64,000 nt of DNA from Choristoneura fumiferana (taxonomy: Eukaryota > Arthropoda > Insecta > Lepidoptera > Tortricidae): contig NC_133493.1 of assembly GCF_025370935.1 (NCBI RefSeq), positions 1,186,845 to 1,250,844 of the forward strand, given 5' to 3'. A program made the position numbers and the translations under genes. The notes under the pieces are model-generated. The model was not told the origin of the DNA, did no database searches, and saw nothing but the letters and a program-made list of their open reading frames with translations. Below are positions 9,626 through 24,600 of this stretch, one piece after another (positions within the stretch are counted from its first letter, which is position 1; every line of letters starts with the position of its first letter).

Positions 9626-12600
9626 CTGCGAACAACAAGTATGCATCATTCGTGATGACCAGGGACCAGAATTCTTGCCAGTAAGTTTGTTTTTTGATTT
9701 TATATTAGAAAATGAGCACATTGAGCACCGCTCAAGCAGAATTGGTAGTGTCAACTACATAGACAAAGATACGGTCATAGTTATAAACTTACGTACGAAA
9801 CCTTAATTTTAATTTAATAAAGTCGTGTAATACATATTTTTGTAACTTTGGCCGTATCTATCTTTTGTAGTTGACAGTACTGGAATCAGAGCAAAATGAA
9901 TAATGATCGATACTTTAAGTTATCGCAAAGCATAGTTAAAATATTAGGCACTTGTTTATATCCTACTGTCCTACTTCCTACTAATATTATAAATGTGAAA
10001 GTTTGTGAAGATGTTTGGATGTTTGTTACTAAATCACGTCTAAACCGCTTAACCGATTTAGATTAAATTCGGTATACAGATAGTTTGAGTCCCGGAGAAG
10101 GACATAGGATAGTTTTTATCCTGGAAAATTGCATAGTTTCCGCGAGATAGCGATAAACGTATTCTGCGCGGACGGAGTATTCTTTGCAAGAGCTACGCAA
10201 CGAGGCGAAATCCTGTTCAATATTAAAAAAACAGAATATTTTTATGTCAACATTATACAATAACACGTGAAAGTGAAAACGACATTTAAATTTAAATTCG
10301 ATGGCTTGTTATTTGCAAAAAATACCTGTCGGGCGTTATCGGATCCCATAAAGACAATGATTCAAGAATGAAATAAAAAGAAAAAAAAACCAAGATGGCG
10401 TCAGAGATAAGCGGCCAGCCGCGCGGGATGCAATAATGAGGTTTTAATTGTCATTAATAAAGTCTGATTTGATGTGGAAAACGGTAAATGTGTCTTTAAT
10501 TACGTATCCTTGGACGTTTAAATTTGTTGGCGTTGCGACTGAGGCTGCATGCAAATATTCCCTAGTTTAAGGTATCGTTTTTTTTAATTTTCGTTCGCCG
10601 TTAATAAAAATGTCTACAGTTACAAACATTGGCAAGTGTACAAAGTGTAGATATACACTTCTCATAAGGAAAAAATAAACCTTTATGGGATAGAACTTAA
10701 GTTACTCTTAACTAGTCATTTCTTCTTTGTGTAAAAAAGGTTGCCTGGAAGAGATCGCTCTTAAGCGATAAGGGGGCCTATTAAAAATGTTTATCTGTGT
10801 ATCTGTTTTCTGTATCGCTTACTATTTCTGGTGTACAATAAAGAATCTTTGTATTGTATTATATTGTAAATATGATAGGTACCTACTGAGATATTATTTT
10901 AGTATTAAGATTTGGTGGTATTGTAGACCCTTAACTCAGGAACGCTTACTTCGAAATTAATATCAAATATTCGGGTCTGCAGCTCGTTAGAGCCGTGAAA
11001 GAATTAACTTTCTACACTTTGTAACATGCTTTCAGTTTCCAAAAGCAACCGTTCTTAAAACATCCGTTCCAGTACAGTCCAATCGAACCCGGACGTTTTG
11101 AAAAATAAAACTTAGATACATTATTAAAGAATATGAAAACAATGCAATTTATTCATTCTAGATATAGAGTTTTATAGTAACATTTATCGCCTATGACCTA
11201 CACTATCGATATCCAATCGTTATCGTTATTATGGATCTAAGTTTTATTTTTCAAAACGTCCGGGTTCGATTCCCTAGTTGAGTACAAGTTTTTTTTTATG
11301 TATGAATGCAGTTTTTCTTGTTATTAAAATCGATGACATGGTTCCTGAGAACAGATCTTCGTATGTCTTATAGTTTCAGACTTTCCCATACTGACCGATC
11401 TAAATGAGCCATCCTGTATACATAAATCAGGACAGACATGTTATATGCATTTGTGACTATAGAGTTTTATAGTAACATTTATCGCCTATGACCTACACTA
11501 TCGATATCCAAATAGAAATAATGTTTTTTTTTTTCAACACGACCTGGTTCGATTCCCGTATGCCTTCGCCGTAGATGGGTCCGTCCTAGTCTAAAACCAG
11601 ACAAGGCACCCCCTTCCCTTTGGGCACAGAACCCTACAACCTGAATATTTGCATAGAGCTTTCCTGACGTAGACATGGAACACGAAAAGATTTCTCCAGA
11701 TAAATCCGTAGTATCGAGTTCTGGGTTGGAGTCTCAGCCGTAAGCTAAAAGCTTGTAAACTTTTCGACTGTTCCAACTGTACATTACGCTCGAAAAGAGC
11801 AGTGATTAAAACGAATTCATTATACTTTAAGACCGCTAAAATTTAAGAATTCGAAAGTATGCGTTAATTAGTGGCAATTGATTTTTAAACAGCACATTAT
11901 GCCGGACATGCTTTATTCATTTTGTTTGCGGCGGACATTTTGAAACGATACCGTTAATTGCTTCTTGTTTTTAAAGTTTAAGAAGAAACTCTGTTCGCGG
12001 TTTTGAGGAAAATATGAAGTTGGCAGGAAAGGCTTAGCTATGTAAAAAACTCACTTTTGCAAAATGTACACTTTCCCCAAAACATAGACTCGGCAAACGT
12101 ACATTTTTAAATTCAGGCAGTTTCTTTAAATGTACCTATCTATATTAAAGCATACATAAACCAATAGGTAAACCATATGTTGATCAATAAGGTTATTTCC
12201 CAAGAAATCAAAAACTGGACATACATAACAACATATAAATACTCTTGAAAAACATAACCTTTGGGCAGTCGATTAAAATTGAGTTATGCAGAGATAACTT
12301 CAAATTAGATTACATTACAATTTTGCAGGTGGTAGGACCTTGTGCAAGGTCCGCCCGGATTGCTACCACCATCTTGCTCGCTAATCCTGCCGTGAAGCAG
12401 CAGTGCTTGCACTGTTGTGTTTCGGCGTGGAGAGTAAGACAGCCGGTGAAATTACTGGCACGTGAGGTATCCCATCTTAGGCCTCTAGGTTGGCAACGCG
12501 TCTGCAATACCCCCGGTGTTGCAGATGTTTGTGGGCGGTGGTGATCTCTTACCATCAGGAGACTCACTTGCTCGTTTGCCATCCAGTCGAATAAAAAAAA

Positions 12601-15600
12601 AACAATATGGCAACTACTAAGTATAACTTATAAAAAAATATGAAACACAACGGTGACATCGCGTTTGGAAATAAAAGCGATTGGATTTCTGTACCTCATA
12701 TCTAAGGTCCTATACCACGAAGTGCAAAACTCGAACTTCGTATGTTGCCGTCCGCTGACGCTTATGTCATTTAAAGGTGCGACCAAACCGCTGCTTAAAA
12801 AACGCGGTACGGAAACGCAGTGACGCACCGTTTGCGCACCATTTTTTTTGCATACTTTCCACACCGCTGCTTAAAATACGCAAACGGTGCGGAATCGCAG
12901 TGACGGGTCGTAAACGACAAGACTTTTGTTCGGTAAAGTCCTGACGTTTACGTCACGTCACTGCGATTCCGTATTTTAAGCAGCGGTGTGGAGAGCATGC
13001 GATAAAAACGGTGCGCATACGGTGCGTCACTGCGTTTCCGTACCGTCACCGTTTTTTAAGCAGCGGTTTGGTCGCACCTTTATACGCGAGTGAAAGGGAC
13101 GGTTTTTTTTTATAAAACGAGGGGGCAAACGAGCAGACGGGTCACCTGATGGAGAGCGATCACCGTCGCCCATGGACACCCGCAACACGAGGGGAGTCAC
13201 AGGTGCGTTGCCGACCCTTTTAGGAATTGGTAGGCTCGTTTCGTGCGATACGAACTTCGATTTGCGAGTTTCGTAGTAGCCCCTCTGGTCATTAGGTATT
13301 CGAGCGTCACAACCGCCTCATTTTCCTAATCACATTTTTTACAAATTGGCTGTAAATTGTGACGTCGTTTTCGATTTATTGTTAGAGTTCCTGTATTTCT
13401 ACCAGATAACTAAAAAAACTGTATCAGAATCTTAGGTCATTTTTACAGAAAAGTTGTGAGAGGGGCCTATCCAGGAATGAGATGGTTGCAACGCTCGAAT
13501 GTCCTCTTAAAATGTATGTGTAGTTTCACAAAAACTTAAGTACCGTAATACGAGGCTACTTTGCCCCCCACTGGGTAACTATGCTCCAGTTCTGTATTTT
13601 GTTTAAATGTCTTGCAGGTCGAAGTCCCGGTACCAGATACACTTCCCAATAAAGTGGAAACACTGAACTTAAATTTTTGCTTCGATATTTTCTTTTCTTT
13701 TCCTGTCAGACGCCGTACAGTGATAAGACAGAGTGCAATGATAATGATGGGGTCAAAATACACCAAACGCCTCCTAGTATGAATTATGAATGAAATTAAA
13801 TTCAGTAGCATAGTTACCCAAACGCCGGGTAACATTGCTCCTAAATTAAAGTCCTATTATACTTATACATATATTAAAACAACATTATGACGTAGTTTTA
13901 GCAAGCCAGCATGATAGTAGGGGTGATCTACTTTACGTAAATACATATAGGAACATACCCCAGACTAATAATTTTTAAAATAAAACAAAGATTACAAAAT
14001 TTGGAGCAAAAATTGGTGCAAAGTAGCCTCGTTTTACGGTATTGTATTAGCTGCAATTATTTTTGTTATTGTTTAACGGTTATTTACGAGCTCACAAGTC
14101 TCACAGCTTTCTAATGGAGTGGTTTGGATTGTTCGCCGAAAAATAAGAGTCGCGCGTTTAACTGTAATATTAAAAATAACTAGTTTATGCTCGTGGCATC
14201 GCCTCGATGAAGTATTAATAAATACGCTGTATCTGTTTTTAACCCCCGACGCAAAAAGAGGGGTGTTATAAGTTTGACCACAGTGTGTCTGTGTCTTCTC
14301 CTGTTTATGTTTTTAGTGTGTTTTTGTTGTGATGTAGTGTGTTTTTCTTGTCAATAAATGTTTTCTGTCGGCACCGTAGCTCTTAAACGGGTAGACCGAT
14401 TTGAATGCGGTTTTTTTATTTGAAAGCAGGTGTTCTAGCGATGGTTCTTAGACATGTTTCATTAAACATTTTGAGATATTGAAATTTGAAGTGACAAAGT
14501 CGGGGGTTTTCCAACTTGTTGGTTCGGTTAGGTTAGGTTATGTTTGTTTGTATTGTACGGCGCAAAGATCAGCGAAGGAATCTAACGAGTTGCGGCGAAA
14601 TATGTTTTACTACTGCCTCAATAATCTAGTATTAGACACTTATCTGGCGTGTAGTGTAGTGTTTTTTTAAACGAAACGCATTTGAAACACCCGGACGTCA
14701 AGCGCCATATTCCAAAGATTCTTCCGACACCTTTCTACATTGGCAAGTGCCTCGACAATCACAGATAGTGGTCAATTACACTGCGCGTTTTGTAATAGGA
14801 CCTTTAAAACAAGGTTAGGCTTTGCAAAATAGAGGAACAAACACAACTGACAAACGTTGAGATGTATGTACAAAGGAGAAGTTTTAGTGGGTAAAAAGCT
14901 AGCAATAAGTATCTATAAAATTTATTGAATGAATCAGGCGTTACTTTGCGGAGGTCCATATCAATGAACTAAAAGAATTTCACAGAGAGCATGGTGTACG
15001 GTTGTGTTGCTCTGAAGATGAGCTCTGGCTGAGTTCGAAACGCGTCAGTGGTGTAGTCAGGTGATGGTGATAGATGGGTTTGTGTGTGTTCTTACAGTCT
15101 GGAGGTGGAGGAACTGCATTAACACGCATATCTTGCATAAACGTAACTATCAAATTCAAATTCAAAAACATTTATTTGTAAGAATACAGTAAAATGATCT
15201 TAAAATAAGTTTAGCACATGTATTCAGCATCGAGTACTGCCTTTTTGCAACGTAACGTTTGGCAACCTGTTTCATTTCGCAACTTTTCATTTCACAAACT
15301 CTAAACTGTAAATATTTCAGGATTTATTTCAGGGTCATCGTGTAGAACCCTTTAGGTTAGGTTAGGTTAGTTTTATAAAAATCCTGAAATATTTACAGTT
15401 TCAGAAATATTAAACAGTTGGGAAATGAAAAGTTGCGAAATGAAACAGGTTGCCAAACGTTATTCGCCGAAACATTAGTAAACCATTCAGCATGCAAGCA
15501 AGCGTACAAATATTTAGTTTTAGGTCACTAAAAATCTAGGTTGTAATTTTCGACAATATTATTTTATCTATCTACATTTTATTAATTCTTATAAATCATA

Positions 15601-18600
15601 AGGTCGCGCGGATTAGCAAAGAACTTCTTTTAGTTCATTGATAAGTAAAGTATATATTTTTAAAAATCCAGATTATAGTAAATGGGCCAATTAACTATTT
15701 TACCGACACTTTGGGCGTCTCCTGCTTTACCAAAATTGTCTCTGGCGTTACCAAAAAATCGTACTTCCAACAAGATATTTCACGGTTTAATAGGTTGAAC
15801 TTACGTAGGATGGCATGTATTCAGGTACACCATCTATTAAATTACTTACAAAAATCTGCAATTGTTTGAAAAATTTCGCGGACAGATTAGTGTCGGTAAA
15901 ATAGTTGATTTTTTTAGCATTATCGTCGACGTTACTAACGAGCAAGCTGTTTTATCCTTGGCGGGCAATTACATCACTAATTGCCCCCGCGTCGTGTTAA
16001 TTCGAGGACCGTAACTCGTCAGCGCGACACCACTCAATATAATACTTGGGTTCCTTGCCAATAACATATCTTTAAAAGAGCAATTCTGGTATTCTACTTA
16101 TATTATAAACGTGAAAGTTTATGAAGATCTTTGAATGTTTTTATGTTTGTTACTCAATCACGTCTAAACCGCTGAACCGATTTCGCTGAAATTCGGTATA
16201 CAGATAGTTTGAGTCTCGGGGAAGGACATAGGATAGTTTTTATTCTGTAAAATCTCATAGTTCCCGCGGGATGGCGATAAACTATGACTACGCGGACGGA
16301 GTCGCGGGCAACAGGCTAGTATTTATTTATTTTGAAGTCCCAGAAACGATCCTAACGATTTTAACAAAATTTGCTATGTGAGGGCTTTCGGGGTAAGCAA
16401 TCGGTCTACCTTGATTCTATGTCTGGGGATACGCGTGTTTTAAAATACAGTGTTTGACCATATTTTATTTATTTTATAAATTAAAACTTGTCAACGCGAG
16501 TTATTGCACAGAAAGTAAATTTAAGGTGCCTTTACTGAAAGAAATTTAAAGCTATAAAGGTTTGAAATTCAGATAAGACAGGGAAAGTAATACTAACATT
16601 TGACGACCCAAACAAGCAGCGCCATATCGACTGCGTAGACATTTTAAAAAGAAACAAATACATAGATTTTTAATTAGAATTATTTTTTATTTGGTTTAAT
16701 GGAAGAGGTCCCTTTAAGGGATTAGTTCACCTTTGTACATCTTATTATCCTATGTTCTGTTATTTTCATGTGTTTTATGTACGAGTACAATAAAGAGTTT
16801 TACAATACAATACAATTTTTCAAAAAATCACAGTAACTAATTTTCAAAAAAATTATTTTTTTAACATTGGCTGTTTATACAATATTTATTGGCTTTCAAT
16901 CAAGGAACCCTAATGAACTATAAAAATGTCGACCGTATTCGTTATCTCTCAAAAAACGCCGCCGGCATGACGAGCTCTTAAAATGGACATTTTATACCCG
17001 CTTTATGCCGTAACATATTATAACTACTGGTCTGGTTGCACTGATAACTTACAATGTATACCGACTAGCGTCTACCCGCGGCGTCGCTCGTGTAAGGCTG
17101 CATTCCCACCAGAGATGTGCGAGAATATTGCAAGCAATGTGTTTTTCATGCACCAAGAGAAACGCTTCAATCGCCTCTCCTCGCCGCACCGCTCTGGTGG
17201 AAACAGCTGAACGGAGCAAGGCTAGGTAAATGAAGTGTTTCTATTGGTTCATGAAAAAAATTTATAACAAAAAATTGAACCGACTACAAAAAAACCATGA
17301 AAATAATTTTCTACCAGTCTGAAGTCGGTCGGTGCCTCAGCACGAGCCAGCAGGAGTGGACCTATAGTCATCTACCTCACCTACGCACTATAGTTATATT
17401 GGGCTTCAATCACTCCTGCATCGACTTCAGACTGGTAGAAAATTATTTTCATGGATTTTGTAGTCGGTTAAATATTTTGTTACTTATAATTTTATTTTTC
17501 ACGCTTTTTAGTGTAAATAATCTAAGATACAATAGTTTAATACCAATTGCTCGTAACCTTTAAAGAAATTGACCAAGGTTGACCCGTGAAATACTTGTTA
17601 TTGAGAAGTACACCTAACTCCGGTGGTCAACTGTGGTCTTCATCATCAGTTCCACTTCACCAAATGATGATTTTCAAGAGCAAATGCACGAGTTACTACT
17701 GAATATATCTAATTTACTACAGGTGTCCCTACAACATTTGAAGAGTTCCCTCGATTTCCTTAAGATCCAATCATTAGATCCTAATTTGGTGCTTATGGGA
17801 CCTAAGTGAAGACATTCCTAGACGAACGCAAAAAAAAATTCAAATCGGTTCATACTCGTAAATGACGGAGTAGGTACTGAGGTAACAAACATTAAAAAAA
17901 GATACAACTGAATTGATAACCTCCTCCTTTTTTGAAATCGGTTAAAAAACACGTTCCTCGCACATCTCTGGTTGTAACGTAGCCTAAACCAGAAGGTCTA
18001 GCTTAAATTGAGTGAAAGAGAATGAGATGGCGGGACGCCTTGCACGCATATCAAGTAGAGTGGCAGGAGCACGCTCTCGAAAAGGCAGAAAAACCGGCCA
18101 AGAGCGTGTCGGACACGCCCGAAACAGGGTTCCGTAGCTATTACGAAAAAATTAAGTAATATTTTTCTAAGGATTTCGTATTTTGTACGGAATATTCCAA
18201 GTTTACAAATAAATCACTTTGACTTTGACTTTGACTTTTTTTTAGGAATATTTTATACCTTAGGCTGCTATTTACTCTTAAACTACTAATAATTCTCAAG
18301 AAAACTTAACCGTTATAGTTTTCCCTGTAAGTTTGATATACTTACTAACATCCTGATTTTTTTCAAATTTTTCCACCCACCGGTTTAGTTTTTAGAGGGG
18401 GGACGCTCGATTTTAATGAAAATTTGCAATTTAAAGTTGAATTTGACATTCATAAGCGCTTGTTATAGCCTAAATTGAATAAAGATATTTTGAATGCAAT
18501 GAATGGAATATTTTGCAAACAAATCACTGAATCGAAAAATCGTTTTAGCAACCCCCTAATGGTTTTAAAAGACCTATCGAACGATACCCTACACGAAGTA

Positions 18601-21600
18601 CGCTAAAAAAATATTTTTTTGATTTTTTTTATACCATTTCGTCGGCATAGTTTACATATAGGCATATTCGTGCAAAATTACAGTTTTCTAGCATTGACAG
18701 TCCCTGAGCAAAGCCGCGGACGGACAGAAAGACAGACATGGCGAAACTATAAGGGTTCCGTTTTTGCCATTTTGGCTACGGAACCCCAAAAAAGAGGAGG
18801 CCTTTGCCCAGCAGTGGGACATTTTAAAGGACTAAAAAAAATCCATGGGAATTCCTGAACATAACATCGTGGTGTTCTTTTACGCTTTATGAAGAAAATC
18901 GTCATCGTCCCAGCATATACACGTCCCACTGCTGGGCACAGGACTCCTCTCAGAACGAGTTCCCACGCAGTCCCAGTCCATATTGGGAACTTTACACTAT
19001 TGATCATTCACGATGACGCGTGCCGTGGTTCTTATTTACAATGTCATTAATGTCTAATTTTGTCAAATTTGTGCAACATTTTGTACAACATTGTGTATAT
19101 TGTATTTAATGTTTGTCATGTGTTTTTCTGTAATTTTTTATTTTATTTGTGTTAATTATGCTGTATATGTGTGTCTTCGGTGTAAGTGAATAAATGTCTT
19201 CTTTCTTTCTTTCTTTGACAAAATCACGCGTCTTCGTGGATGGCACTAGGTATATCTAGTGTTACAAATTTATTGAAATGTAATGCTTACTTACTTACTT
19301 CGCCGGCTCAGCGACCCAAAGTGGATCTTGGCCTCCGACACAAGACTCCGCCAATTGTTCCTACAAGACAAGTGGATGGAGCCTGGCGTGTCAGGAGAAA
19401 TGTGGATGTGGGAGACCTGGTGGGCGAGCCCAACGTTATAGGCGAGAGCAAGTCTGCGCGGCTTCGTTGGCTCGGCCACGTGGAGAGAATGGGAGAGGAT
19501 CGTGCGGCCAAGAGAGCATACCGACTGGAAGACGGCCAATCGGAAGGCCTAGGTAGGTGGTTGGATGAAGTCCGAAAAGACCTGTGCGACATGCAGGTGG
19601 CAGACTGGCGCCTTGTTGTACAGGATAGGAACAATGTAATGCTACTCCGAAATATTTGTGTACCTCGCCCGTTACGATATATCTGATGACGAAATTACAA
19701 CAATAGGTACGCTGACTCGGGCACCGAAAAACAAGAAAAAGTTCGACCAAACCCAACCCTTTCCCAACTAGCAGAGCTCGTAAACCTAAACGTAATAACG
19801 TAACGAGATTGCACAAGTCGCCAAAGGTTGACGGCTGATTGAGCGGGCATCAAACGCAACCGGCCGGAAAAATGTTCGCTACCCCTTTCTCGTTGATGTA
19901 AAAAGTTGCGGATATAGCCATAAAGTGTGTTTTTATTAGCGAAATTGAAATTGTTTTTATTATTTTGCTTGAATTGTTTTGCTAGGTTTTTTTTTATTCA
20001 ACTGAGATCACCACCGCCCATAAACATCTGCAACACCAGGGGTACCTACTTTAGATGCGTTGCCAACCTAGAGGCCTAAGATGGGATACCTCAAGTGCCA
20101 GTAGTAAATGTTCTAATATTGGGAGGGTGCGAAGTACTACGTGGGGGTGATGAAATCTATCGCAGCGCTCATGTTGGCCAAAAGTAGAAATAGTTCTGGC
20201 TCTGTCATCTGTCATACTCATATGAATCTGTCATTAACAAAGCAATTTGTATAGACTTTAACTAGGTACCTAATTTTAGTAATAGATGTTTGTGTTATGA
20301 TGCGAGCTTGAATTATTGAACACTGTCCCTGTTTTGTTCTTAATTCCTCTACATCTCGGACATGTCCAGCAACAATTTTCCTTATGAAACGGTTTGTGGT
20401 TGAAATTTTATATTGAGTGATACTCACAAAACCGGTCTTCAAAATGATACTCATTTTGATCTGAAAACGATATTTAATTCATTACTAGCGATATAAGAAC
20501 AATTATATAATTTTACTTTTATTCGAAGAAACCAATAAGATAGCTTTATCTTTTCGTTTTACAGTAAAAGTACAACTAAACATGAAGTAAACAAACCCTG
20601 ACATAACGAAAATAAAACACACTTTTTGAATAAATTTTACTTACCTCATTTAATTTTAATGACCAAAAATGAATTCACAACCTTTTGTCCACCCAAATCA
20701 CGGTATCACAGTAATTTTGTAGGTATTATAACCGTTACAGGTTTAATTTTGTCACAATGTCGCGATGAAATTTCAAAACGTCAGAGCATCAGAGCCATAA
20801 AAGTTGCGGACGCTAGGCGGCGCTGATGTCGTGCACAGAGCCAATATAAAAAAAAATCTCTGAATGTGGTCGCCCTCCTCCAACGGTTTGAGTGGGAATT
20901 TATTATAATCCCAGAACTGCTGGTGCTGGTGGTGATCTCTTACCATCAGGAGACCCACTTGCTTGTTTGCCATCCAGTCGTATAAAAAAAAAAAAAAAAA
21001 AAACTGCAATTCAACTGCTGGATTTAATGCTTTACGTGAGTGAAGCCGCAGGTGAAGTCTAGCAATTTATATAAATAGCGAGATAATCGAATCAGGCAGT
21101 GAATCGATGTCTACGAATCCTACTTAATATTATAAATGCGAAAGTTTGTGTGTGAGTGTGTGTTTGTTACTCCTTCACACTAAAACGGCTGGACAGATTT
21201 GTATGAAATTTGGTATGTAGGTAGCTGGACATCTGGAATAACACATAAGCTACTTTTTATCCCGAACAACAGCTGGGCTTAGAGTCATGAAATTTTGTAC
21301 AGTTGTTCTTAGTACAAAGTCAATGAAGACCACGACATAAAGTTTGGGAATTCCCAGGAGAATTTAGTAACATCCCGGAATTTATATTAAATGATATTGT
21401 AACGGACCGCCACAGTCGGACAGGCACAGCGACAGTCGCGCGAGCAGAGCGGTGGCGCGTAGTGTGCGTGTTGCGGCAGCCGCCGAGTCGCGTTCGCGTG
21501 CTCCTGAGAAGAAGGGCTACGAAATAGCCCGAAACATGTCGAGCTAAACTCGGTTTAAGACGTGAGTTATCCGTTACAATATCATTTAATATGAGTGAGT

Positions 21601-24600
21601 CTCACGGTAGTTTCATGTTCAAAATCCCGGAATTTGTTAGATATTATTATTGCAAAAGAAGCCGTGTTCATTTTATCGAAATCGGTTCAGAAATTATAAT
21701 TATTTTCACACGAGAAGCTAATGTATCTGTTTTCTAAAGTTATTTTATTTCGACTTCAAGACTGACACTGCCATCTACCGCAATAATTACAAACTATCCG
21801 AACGAGCAGCTGAAAGTTGTCGCTGTGAAATTAGGTAAGCGATACTAGTTCGCGAAGTAGTTTGTCATAAATCCGCCAGATGTCTGACGTTTGTACGTTT
21901 GACGTTTCTACCAAGTGACAAAAAAGCGAGACAACTCTACGTTACGGATGGGGATAGGGCGCTGTTTGGTATTTTACAAGAGAAAAATTATGTATAAATG
22001 AAATTTAAAGTAAATGTTTTCATTCGAGCTGAAAGTAATCTTTTTGTTTGAACGTGAACCTGTACCGTGGCAGAAACTATGCGCTGCAACAAACTAAAAA
22101 AAAATACTGCTCTTGGGTTGCAATGCGAGAGAAGTCCGCGGGCACTTAGGGCATCGCAACCAAGTTAGCCAACTTGTTATGACTTAATTCGGCTCTGCAG
22201 TCACCTGCATTAATATTGCCACAGCGGAGCGTGCAACAATTGACAAGATTTCATTTTTTTAACACCTGTAAATTACTACAGGAATCGAAAGAGTTTTGAC
22301 TCCTGAACATGGGAAAATATTTATTATAATTTATTTCTCCATATTTAAAAAAAATATCCGAATTTTCCAAAACTACCACAGAATGGATATGTTTCCTTTG
22401 CCCTTTTCACCAGAAAAAGGAGCTGTCATAATTTTGACAACGTCTACGTCAGATTTACATGATCTTTTTTTTAATAGAGACTAGACAAAAGTAATGAATC
22501 TATAGTGTGGTAGTTTTGGAGTTATGCCCTTTTAGAATGAGCGCATTTTAAAATAATTGTAATAAATTAATTAATAATCGTAGCGAAATTTTAAAAATAT
22601 CAGCGTCTTTCTCTTTCCAAACAGAATACAGAGAACGAATCAAATTATAGTCTTAGAAATATGAAATCTTGTCAATTGTGAGCACTAGGAATAGAGTCGT
22701 ACAGTCACCAGCATTAATATCTGCCACAGTAGAGCGTGCAAAAATATCTGACACGTCCTTCCGGTCCTAGAAATAGAGTCGTATCAGATATTTATGCACG
22801 CTTGTTGTGTCAGATATTGGTGCTGGTGACTGTACCACATATGCACTCTTTGTTGTGTCAGATATTTGGTGCTGTGAAGTTATAAGCCAAGTTTAGACTC
22901 GCAAGAAAAATTGTGAAAATTGCATTACATTGCGGCGCTCGATTGACCACTGCCAACTGGTTGGCTTTACGGTCTCGCAATGTAATGCAACTTGTACGAT
23001 TTTTCTTGCAAGTCTAAACTCGGCTTTACACTTACCACTTGCATGCTGAGTAGCTTTACGATGTACACACACGTGTTAGTGTTGATGAGGTAGCGGGCGC
23101 TCTCCGAAGACGTGGCCAGACCGCGGGAAGATATCATCACCGCCGTGGACAGGCATCTGCACAAATAACATTTCATTGTCATCATCATCTCAGCCGTAGG
23201 ACGTCCACTGTTGGACATAGGCCTCCCCCATAGACCTCCAGTTGCTTCGGTTGGAAGCGGCTTGCATTCACCGTGACCCCGCATTTAATTATATGATTAT
23301 TATTAGTTTAGTTTAGTTTATTTATTAATTCAATATAACAATCGTACATAATAAATTACAAAAATGTCAGTTACAAGTATCTGTATTGAAGTCGTCAATG
23401 GTAATATTAAACTGGATTAACAAAAATACAAAAAAAATAAAAACGCTAAGAATGTCAAGTATTAAAAGATCAGATTTGTTCTCAACGAGGGATCGTCATA
23501 ACAAAAAAAATAGTAAAATTATAATTAAAAATAATCAAGTTGAAAATGCCAAGAACACAGTATTATACCTTCAATAATAAATAGATAACAATTATAATTT
23601 ACAACACAATTATATATATAAGTATGTTTATTCGTCGCCTAGTACCCATACTACAAGCTTAGCTGATTTTAGGACTATTGTCTAGGTCAGGGTTTCCCAA
23701 AGTGGGGCACGCGAACCCCTAGGGGTTCGCTGGGTTCGCTATTCGGTAGGGGGTTCGCGACAAGGTTTACGTGATGGTGGCTGCAAGACTGGCAAGATTA
23801 TTAAGATTGGTTTTTGGAGTCTTTTTGTATTTTTTATTTCAACTCCAAATTTGTTACTTATTTGTTATTGTTTGCTTCGGTTTGTATTTTCGTTGGCAAG
23901 ACGATTTTTACCTATATTTGTTAGCTTTTATTGAATAGCCAGTTTTATTACTTTCTTGGAGGGGGGGGGGTTCGCTGTCGTCTAAAAACTTTAACAGGGG
24001 TACGTGGAGCCATAAGTTTGAGAAACCCTGGTCTAGGTCAATTGGTGTCAATTGTCCCGTGATATTTATATTATTGGTTACTTTCAAAAATTTCTCCGTA
24101 TACTGGGGTTTTCTGTATTTCTTACTATGTGTTGGTCTATAAGCTGCACTGCGAAATGTCACATTTCTCTTTTTAGATTTAATTGTATGTAGTATATTCT
24201 CTTATTATCTTGTATATGTCTAACTTGATTTAGTTTTAAGTTACTGTGGACCCACTGAAAATCAGCGTCGTGGCACCGCGTGCCATGACACATTTTTTTT
24301 TCGACTGGATGGCAAACGAGCAAGCGGGTCTCCTGATGGTATGAGACAACACCAGGGGTATTGCAGACGCGTTGCCAACCTAGAGGCCTAAGATGGGATA
24401 CCTCACGTGCCAGTAATTTCACCGGCTGTCTTACTCTCCACGCCGAAACACAACAGTGCAAGCACTGCTGCTTCACGGCAGGATTAGCGAGCAAGATGGT
24501 GGTAGCAATCCGGGCGGACCTTGCACAAAGTCCTACCACCTGCAAACTGAGCTGCATGCTGACGGTTGTCCTTTTTACCCGACTGCGAAGAAGGAGGGTT

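Noticed and set aside
12245..12582. Frames of ~90-100 residues on both strands
   Set aside because: They cross the family A SINE. The same peptides recur at 6192, 24293, 31252 and 34640.
19240..19686. 148-residue frame as a host gene
   Set aside because: Its motifs (LRWLGHVERM, WLDEVRKDL) are those of a LINE reverse-transcriptase C-terminus.
24159..24557. 132-residue frame
   Set aside because: Reads through the same SINE and its flanks. No independent conservation.
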